A stretch of DNA of 64,000 bases from Methylopila turkensis (lineage in GTDB: Bacteria; Pseudomonadota; Alphaproteobacteria; Rhizobiales; Methylopilaceae): the NCBI RefSeq assembly GCF_027922325.1, contig NZ_BSFL01000002.1, positions 744,001-808,000 of the forward strand, written 5' to 3'. Below are positions 58,796-64,000 of the stretch, piece after piece. The translations under genes were made by a program, and so were the position numbers. Each line of letters begins with the position of its first letter. Within the stretch, counting starts at the first letter, position 1. The notes under the pieces are model-generated. The model searched no databases, was not told where the DNA came from, and saw nothing but the letters and a program-made list of their open reading frames with translations.

Positions 58796-59146
58796 TCAGT
58801 GCTTCGCCCGCGCCGCGAAGGCGGCCTGCTGGTCCGGCGTCGCCTCGCTCTGATGCTTCGCCTTCCAGTCCTCGTAGGGCATGCCGTAGACCGCCTCTCG
58901 CGACTGGTCCTTGGTCAGCGGCAGGCCGCGGGCGTCGGCGGCGTCCTTGAGCCAGTTCGAGAGGCAGTTGCGGCAGAAGTTCGCGAGATTCATCAGGTCG
59001 ATGTTTTGGACGTCCGGCCGGTCGCGCAGGTGCTTCACCAGCCGGCGGAAGGCGGCCGCCTCCAGCTCGGTGGTCGTCGCGGGGTCCAGGCCTGCGAGAT
59101 CGAGCGGCGGCAGGCGGCTCAGGTCGGTCGGGGCGGCGTCGCTCAT
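58796..59146 (-). CDS. DUF1244 family protein
   Basis: This is a 116-residue protein with 'AAAFRRLVKHLRDRPDVQN', 'DLMNLANFCRNCLSNWLKD' and 'MPYEDWKAKHQSEATPDQQA', the conserved DUF1244 core containing a CxxC pair (FCRNCLSNW). The function is unknown. ATG 59146 overlaps the stop of the N-formylglutamate amidohydrolase gene by ATGA, so both are one transcript. Confidence 0.85.
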   Translation of the reverse strand: MSDAAPTDLSRLPPLDLAGLDPATTTELEAAAFRRLVKHLRDRPDVQNIDLMNLANFCRNCLSNWLKDAADARGLPLTKDQSREAVYGMPYEDWKAKHQSEATPDQQAAFAARAKH

Positions 59147-59970
59147 GGCGTCCTCCGTTGAGTCTCGGTGCGCGTTCCGTAGTGGATAATGTCGTCGAGC
59201 TCTGGCCGCGCAAGGATCGGCGGCAGAATGCGGGCGAACCGCGCCGCCCACGCCTGCTGCTGGTCCGGCGTCGCAACGAGGTCCTGCCGAAGCTCGACCA
59301 ACACATGCGGGAAGCCGCGGCGCGTGCCGTGGCTGTTCATGGTGTCGCCTGCGAGCGCCCCGTCATAGGGCTCGTTGTCTCCGACGACGAGATCGCCCTC
59401 GGCCTCAAGCGCCGCGAGCAGCGGCTTCGCCAGGCGGTCGTCCCTGTCCCAAAGCAGGCCCACGTGCCACGGCCGCGGATAGCCTTTCCAGGCCGGGGTG
59501 AAGCTGTGCATCGCGATCACGACCGGGGTTTGGCCCGCGTCGACCAGCGCGTCGAGCCGGCGTGCGATCGCCTCGTGATAAGGGCGGTGGTAGCGCTCCA
59601 CGCGCCGGCGGATCTCGACCGCGTCGGCGCGGGCGTTGCCGGGCACCACGGCGCCGTCGGAAAGCCGCATCACGAGCGTCGGATCGTCTTCGCCGCGGTT
59701 CGGGTCGACGACCAGCCGCGAGGTGGTCGAGAGCACGGCCGGGACCTCGAGCATCTCCGCCAGCGCCAGCGTGACCCCGCGCATGCCGATGTCGTAGGCG
59801 ATGTGCCGCTCGAACTCGGACGCCGGCAGGCCGAGATCGCCGAGCTCCGGCGGCACGCGGTTCGAAGCGTGGTCGCAGAGCAGCAGAAGACGCGCGTCAG
59901 GGCGGCCCTCGAAAATCTCGACGGGGGCGTATTCGCCTTTGGTCGCGGGCGGAAATGGGTCGCATGCCAT
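59143..59970 (-). CDS. N-formylglutamate amidohydrolase family protein
   Basis: This is a 275-residue protein of the N-formylglutamate amidohydrolase (HutG-like) family: 'LLLLCDHASNRVPPELGDL' (metal-binding His), 'AYDIGMRGVTLALAEM', 'VVIAMHSFTPAWKGYPRPW' and 'FPHVLVELRQDLVATPDQQ'. The reaction is deformylation of N-formylglutamate in histidine breakdown, but no hut genes are near and many members have other substrates. It is co-transcribed with DUF1244. Confidence 0.85.
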   Translation of the reverse strand: MACDPFPPATKGEYAPVEIFEGRPDARLLLLCDHASNRVPPELGDLGLPASEFERHIAYDIGMRGVTLALAEMLEVPAVLSTTSRLVVDPNRGEDDPTLVMRLSDGAVVPGNARADAVEIRRRVERYHRPYHEAIARRLDALVDAGQTPVVIAMHSFTPAWKGYPRPWHVGLLWDRDDRLAKPLLAALEAEGDLVVGDNEPYDGALAGDTMNSHGTRRGFPHVLVELRQDLVATPDQQQAWAARFARILPPILARPELDDIIHYGTRTETQRRTP

Positions 59971-60089
59971 GATCCGGAGGACTCTAGTGACGCTCGCCCG
60001 CCGATGCCATAGGAAGGTCGCCCCGACCGTCGCTGACGCGACGCGCCCGAACGCATCCGCCTGAACGCCTGGCCACGGACCCGACGCCC

Positions 60090-61388
60090 ATGAACCCTGA
60101 CGAGCGCCGTTCGCTTCTCCGCCGCACCTTCGACGCGGGCGTGGCCGCGGCGCATCCGGCGGTCTGCCTTCCGGCGCATCTGCCGTCGCCGCCGAAGGGG
60201 CGCGTCATCGTTCTGGCCGCCGGCAAGGGCGGCGGCGCCTGCGCCGAGATCGCCGAAAAGTTCTATCGCGAGACCTATGGGCTTGGGCCGGACCGCCTGC
60301 TCGGCCTCGCGGTGACGCGCCACGGCCACGCCCGGCCGACCGAATGGATCAAGGTGGTCGAGGCCGGCCACCCGGTGCCCGACGCCGCCGGCCTCCAGGG
60401 CGCCGCCGACACCATCGCGCTGGCGGAATCCGCCGGGCCCGACGATCTGGTGCTGGCGCTGATCACCGGCGGCGGCTCGGCCAACTGGGTCGCCCCGGCC
60501 GACGGGCTCGACCTCGCGGTCAAGCAGGCGACGACCAAGGCGCTGCTGCGCTCGGGCGCGCCGATCGACGCCATCAACACGGTCCGGAAGCACCTGTCGA
60601 AGATCAAGGGCGGCCGGCTCGCCCGCGCCGCGCACCCGGCGAAGGTGGTGACGCTCGCGATCTCGGACGTGCCGCGCGACGATCCGTCCGTGATCGCGTC
60701 CGGTCCGACCGTGCCGGACCCCTCGACGCTTGCCGACGCCGTCGCCGCGCTGGAGCGCTTCAAGGTGACGCCCCATCCGGACGTCGCCAAGGCGCTGGCG
60801 GATCCCGCCAACGAAAGCCCGAAGCCGGACGACGCGGCGTTCGAGGACGCCGCCTTCGTAGTGGTGTCGCGTCCCGCGGATGCGCTGGCGGCCGTGGTGA
60901 AGACGCTCGAGGACGCCGGCGTCGAGGTGCGCGTCGTCGGCGCCGACCTCGAGGGCGAGGCGCGCGAGGTCGCGGCAGAGCACGCCGCCATCGTGCGCGG
61001 GCTGACCGGGCTGACGAAGCCGGTGGCGCTGGTCTCCGGCGGCGAACTCACCGTCACCATCCGGGGCCAGAACGGCCGCGGCGGCCCGAACCAGGAATAC
61101 GCGCTCGCGCTCGTGGAGCACCTCCGGAACGTTCCGGACTGGGCCGCGCTCGCCGGCGACACCGACGGCGCGGACGGCGGCGGCGGCTCACCGGAGGACC
61201 CGGCCGGCGCCGTCGTCGACGCCGGAACGATCGAGCGCGCCCGCGCCAAAGGCCTCGATCCCGCCTACTTCCTCGCAGAGAACGACAGCACGGGGTTCTT
61301 CGAAGCGACGGGCGATGGGCTGCACACCGGACCGACCTGCACCAACGTCAACGATCTGCGCATCGTGCTCGTTGACATGCCAGGCTGA
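60090..61388 (+). CDS. Glycerate 2-kinase (DUF4147/MOFRL family)
   Basis: This 432-residue protein has the GckA/TtuD-type layout: 'GRVIVLAAGKGGGACAEIAE' with 'LALITGGGSANWVAPADG', 'INTVRKHLSKIKGGRLARA' and the C-terminal MOFRL part 'GPNQEYALALVEHL' followed by 'TDGADGGGGSPEDPAGAV'. It phosphorylates glycerate in the cytoplasm, feeding glycolysis or the serine/tartrate routes. It precedes pyruvate kinase by one gene, giving a small lower-glycolysis block. A tartrate-type dehydratase at the right edge fits a glycerate/tartrate role. Confidence 0.88.
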   Translation: MNPDERRSLLRRTFDAGVAAAHPAVCLPAHLPSPPKGRVIVLAAGKGGGACAEIAEKFYRETYGLGPDRLLGLAVTRHGHARPTEWIKVVEAGHPVPDAAGLQGAADTIALAESAGPDDLVLALITGGGSANWVAPADGLDLAVKQATTKALLRSGAPIDAINTVRKHLSKIKGGRLARAAHPAKVVTLAISDVPRDDPSVIASGPTVPDPSTLADAVAALERFKVTPHPDVAKALADPANESPKPDDAAFEDAAFVVVSRPADALAAVVKTLEDAGVEVRVVGADLEGEAREVAAEHAAIVRGLTGLTKPVALVSGGELTVTIRGQNGRGGPNQEYALALVEHLRNVPDWAALAGDTDGADGGGGSPEDPAGAVVDAGTIERARAKGLDPAYFLAENDSTGFFEATGDGLHTGPTCTNVNDLRIVLVDMPG

Positions 61389-61436
61389 CCGCCGCAAAAA
61401 GCGGTCCGACGCGTCCGCCGCGAGCGCATCCGCAGC

Positions 61437-61970
61437 ATGACGATTCGTATGTCCGCACCCGGGCGTCTCGCACGCCTCCTCAGCATCTGCGCTCTCGTCG
61501 TGGCCGGCTTCACGGTGTGCGCCGGCGCGAAGGCAGACTTCCGGCTCTGCAACAAGACCAACAGCCGCATCGGCGTATCGATCGGCTACAAGGAAAAGGA
61601 CACGTGGTCGACCGAGGGCTGGTGGAACGTCGCCGCCAACTCCTGTGAGACCATCCTCCGCGGAGCCCTGTCCTCGCGGTTCTATTACGTCTACGCGATC
61701 GACTACGACCGCGGCGGCGAGTGGAACGGCAAGGCCTACATGTGCACCCGCGACAAGGAATTTACGATCCGGGGCATCGAAGACTGCCTGGCGCGCGGCT
61801 ACGACCGCTCGGGCTTCTTCGAGATCGACACCGGCGAGCAAGGGAGCTGGACGGTGCAGTTGACCGAACCCACCGCGAAGGCGGCGCAGCAATCGCATGC
61901 GCCGTCCGTACCGGGCGAAGGCCCCGCGGCGGCGAACGCGGGCGTCGCGCCGGGCGCGAGCGTCCAATGA
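61437..61970 (+). CDS. DUF1036 exported protein
   Basis: This is a 177-residue DUF1036 protein with a signal peptide, 'ICALVVAGFTVCAGAKADF', followed by 'RLCNKTNSRIGVSIGYKEKD', 'GWWNVAANSCETILRGALSS' and 'YMCTRDKEFTIRGIEDCL'. The six or so mature cysteines suggest disulphides. The function is unknown. The stop overlaps the pyruvate kinase start by ATGA; this DUF1036-pyk pairing is common in Rhizobiales. ATG 61449 is an alternative start. Confidence 0.85.
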   Translation: MTIRMSAPGRLARLLSICALVVAGFTVCAGAKADFRLCNKTNSRIGVSIGYKEKDTWSTEGWWNVAANSCETILRGALSSRFYYVYAIDYDRGGEWNGKAYMCTRDKEFTIRGIEDCLARGYDRSGFFEIDTGEQGSWTVQLTEPTAKAAQQSHAPSVPGEGPAAANAGVAPGASVQ

Positions 61971-63406
61971 GGCGGCTGCGTCGCGTCAAGATTCTCGCCA
62001 CGCTCGGCCCGTCCTCGTCGACGCCCGAGATGGTCGAGAAGCTGTATCGTGCGGGCGCGGACGTGTTCCGCATCAACATGAGCCACACCAGCCATGACCG
62101 CATGCGCGAGCTCGTGCAGACGATCCGCGACGTCGAGGACGAGGTCGCGCGCCCGATCGGCATCCTGATCGACCTGCAGGGCCCCAAGCTGCGCGTCGGC
62201 CGCTTCGCCGACGGCGCGGCCATGCTGAAGACCGGCCAGACCTTCACGCTCGACAGCGACGAGACGCCGGGCGACGAGACGCGTGTGCATCTACCCCACC
62301 CGGAGATCCTCGAGGCTCTGGAGCCCGGCCACTCGCTGCTGCTCGACGACGGCAAGATCCGTCTCGTGGCGCGCAGCTGCACGCCCCGGGCGACCGTCGC
62401 CGAGGTGGTGGTCGGCGGCAGGCTGTCGGACCGCAAGGGCGTCAGCCTGCCCGACACGCTGATCAAGACCTCGGCCATGACGCCGAAGGACCACGCCGAC
62501 CTCGAGGCGGCGCTCGCGACCAACAGCGTCGACTGGATCGCGCTCTCCTTCGTGCAGCGGCCGGAGGACATCACCGAGGCCAAGGACATCATCAAGGGCC
62601 AGGCCGGGGTGATGACTAAGATCGAGAAGCCGCAGGCGATGACGCGGCTCACCGAGATCGTCGATCTGTCGGATTCCGTGATGGTCGCCCGCGGCGACCT
62701 GGGCGTCGAGATGCCGCTTGAGAAGGTGCCAGGCCTTCAGAAGCAGATGACCCGCGCCTGCCGCAGGGCCGGCAAGCCGGTGATCATCGCGACGCAGATG
62801 CTGGAGTCGATGATCGCGCAGCCGACCCCGACCCGCGCCGAGGTGTCGGACGTCGCGACCGCGGTGTTCGAAGGCGCCGACGCGATCATGCTTTCGGCGG
62901 AGAGCGCCGCCGGCGCCTATCCGGTCGAGGCGGTGGCGATGATGAACTCCATCGCCATGAACGTCGAAAGCGATCCCTACTACCGCTCGATCATCGACGC
63001 GCAGCACGCCGAGCCGGAAGCGACCGGCGCCGACGCGATCTCCGCCGCCGCGCGCCAGATCGCCGAGACGCTCGACCTTGCGGCGATCATCTGCTGGACC
63101 GCCTACGGCACCACGGCGCGCCGCGCCGCGCGCGAGCGGCCGAAGCAGCCCATCATCGCGCTGACGCCGAGCCTCGAGACCAGCCGGCGGCTGGCGCTGG
63201 CGTGGGGCGTGCATTCCGTGCTCACCCACGATGCCCACGACCTCGACGACATCGTCGACCGCGCCTGTGACATCGCGAAGGACCAGGGCATCGCCGACCA
63301 CGGCGACCGGGTCATCATCTCGGCCGGCGTGCCGCTCCGGGTGCCCGGCGCGACCAACATGCTGCGCATCGCCTATGTGGACGGCGACCACGTCAAGCGC
63401 GACTGA
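61967..63406 (+). CDS. pyk: Pyruvate kinase
   Basis: This is a 479-residue pyruvate kinase: 'VKILATLGPSSSTPEMVEKL', 'FRINMSHTSHDRM', 'IDLQGPKLRVGRF', the active-site block 'MTKIEKPQAM' and 'VMVARGDLGVEMPLEKVPGL', then 'KPVIIATQMLESMIAQPTP' and 'AIMLSAESAAGAYPVEAVA'. The C-terminal regulatory domain is present ('AIICWTAYGTTARRAARERP'). It makes pyruvate and ATP from PEP. It overlaps the DUF1036 gene and is followed by a strong hairpin. Confidence 0.95.
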   Translation: MRRLRRVKILATLGPSSSTPEMVEKLYRAGADVFRINMSHTSHDRMRELVQTIRDVEDEVARPIGILIDLQGPKLRVGRFADGAAMLKTGQTFTLDSDETPGDETRVHLPHPEILEALEPGHSLLLDDGKIRLVARSCTPRATVAEVVVGGRLSDRKGVSLPDTLIKTSAMTPKDHADLEAALATNSVDWIALSFVQRPEDITEAKDIIKGQAGVMTKIEKPQAMTRLTEIVDLSDSVMVARGDLGVEMPLEKVPGLQKQMTRACRRAGKPVIIATQMLESMIAQPTPTRAEVSDVATAVFEGADAIMLSAESAAGAYPVEAVAMMNSIAMNVESDPYYRSIIDAQHAEPEATGADAISAAARQIAETLDLAAIICWTAYGTTARRAARERPKQPIIALTPSLETSRRLALAWGVHSVLTHDAHDLDDIVDRACDIAKDQGIADHGDRVIISAGVPLRVPGATNMLRIAYVDGDHVKRD

Positions 63407-63409
63407 CGA

Positions 63410-63449
63410 TCAGGCCTCGCCGCCCCGTTCCGGGAGCGGCGAGGCCTGA
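63410..63449. terminator. Hairpin between convergent pyk and the enolase-superfamily gene
   Basis: TCAGGCCTCGCCGC and GCGGCGAGGCCTGA form a perfect 14-base stem with a 12-base loop that can itself pair CCC with GGG. It starts three bases after the pyk stop and serves converging genes. No T-tract follows, so a bidirectional terminator is likely but not certain. Confidence 0.55.
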
Positions 63450-63490
63450 CGCCTGCGAAGACCCGACGCTTCGCTCTCCGCCGGCCGCCT

Positions 63491-64000
63491 TCAGGACGCC
63501 AGGTCGCGCATCACCGAGATCAGGTCCGCCTTGCCTTCGAAGCCGATGCCCGGAAGCTCCGGCATCGTGACATGGCCGTTCTCGACCCGCACGCTGTCGG
63601 GAAAGCCGCCATAGGGCTGGAACAGGTCGGGATAGCTCTCGTTGCCGCCGAGGCCGAGGCCGGCTGCGATGTTGAGCGACATCTGGTGGCCGCCGTGCGG
63701 GATGCAGCGGTCCCAGCCCCAACCCGCAACCCTTAGCGCCTCCAGCGTTCGCGTGTACTCACACAGTCCGTAGCTGAGCGCGCAGTCGAACTGCAGCCAG
63801 TCCCGGTCCGGCCGCATGCCGCCGTAGCGCAGCAGGTTGCGCGCGTCCTGATGGCTGAACAGGTTTTCGCCCGTCGCCATCGGGCCGGGATAGAACTCCG
63901 CAAGCGCCGACTGCAGCGCGAAGTCAAGCGGATCGCCGGCCTCCTCGTACCAGAACAGCGGATAATCGCGGAGCGCCTTGGCGTAGGCGATGGCGGTCTC
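63491..64000 (-). CDS. Enolase-superfamily dehydratase, tartrate-dehydratase-like (5' part outside window)
   Basis: Only the C-terminal 169 residues are in the window; the frame stays open at base 64000. The visible part has 'LFWYEEAGDPLDFALQSAL', 'MATGENLFSHQDARNLLRYG', 'DCALSYGLCEYTRTLEAL' and 'PHGGHQMSLNIAAGLGLGGN', the last carrying the catalytic histidine of the mandelate racemase/MLE group. This combination resembles the D-tartrate dehydratase branch, which removes water from a hydroxy-acid. The substrate call is from memory of family motifs. It converges with pyk. Confidence 0.7.
   Translation of the reverse strand, partial: ETAIAYAKALRDYPLFWYEEAGDPLDFALQSALAEFYPGPMATGENLFSHQDARNLLRYGGMRPDRDWLQFDCALSYGLCEYTRTLEALRVAGWGWDRCIPHGGHQMSLNIAAGLGLGGNESYPDLFQPYGGFPDSVRVENGHVTMPELPGIGFEGKADLISVMRDLAS

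Overview
The window is GC-rich chromosomal DNA that looks like an alphaproteobacterium of the Hyphomicrobiales (Rhizobiales) type. The evidence is a ccrM-type GANTC methyltransferase, a GapR/DUF2312 gene, the block mutY - DUF721/DciA - Tat-exported DsbA - smc, and an F0 ATP synthase operon (atpI, atpB, atpE, b', b) that stands apart from any F1 genes. Single-domain families common in this group (DUF1036 next to pyruvate kinase, DUF1244, DUF882, PA0069-type radical SAM) agree with this. I cannot name the genus from the sequence alone. I recognised no tRNA, rRNA, CRISPR array or transposase.

Region 1 (1-6.4 kb) holds surface-glycan genes: a left-truncated polysaccharide pyruvyl transferase, two ELM1-family proteins, a GT8-like glycosyltransferase with an odd C-terminal domain, and a fused ABC exporter.

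Region 2 (6.5-18.1 kb) reads as a sphingolipid factory. It contains an acyl-AMP ligase, a dedicated acyl carrier protein, a serine palmitoyltransferase, a Tam41-like nucleotidyltransferase, a diacylglycerol/ceramide-kinase-like protein, a CDP-alcohol phosphatidyltransferase, a HIT protein, an LptF/LptG permease pair, a bacterial ceramide-synthase-like GNAT protein and a sugar-type nucleotidyltransferase. The set resembles the Caulobacter ceramide and ceramide-phosphoglycerate genes, with a possible dedicated export pair. The expected ceramide reductase (CerR) is not in the window.

Region 3 (18.1-33.4 kb) is a metallophore locus. Ten head-to-tail, mostly overlapping genes encode petrobactin-type biosynthesis (asbA, asbB, asbC, a fused asbD-asbE, asbF) and an ABC uptake system (binding protein, two permeases, ATPase). 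They are followed by a FecI-like sigma factor, a FecR-like anti-sigma factor, a TonB receptor with a signalling N-terminal domain, and a DUF2218 protein. The likely product is a 3,4-dihydroxybenzoyl-spermidine-citrate siderophore of the petrobactin/rhodopetrobactin family; whether the metal is iron or a lanthanide cannot be read from the sequence.

Region 4 (33.4-64 kb) is mostly housekeeping: moaB, a GT2 glycosyltransferase, radical SAM, a VOC protein, rnhB, ccrM, an MFS transporter, mutY, dciA-like, dsbA-like, smc, the F0 operon, an unrecognised membrane protein, an exported protein, an M3 peptidase, a sigma-54 response regulator, an L,D-transpeptidase, a DUF882 protein, gapR, DUF1244, N-formylglutamate amidohydrolase, glycerate kinase, DUF1036, pyruvate kinase, and the C-terminal end of an enolase-superfamily dehydratase cut by the right edge.
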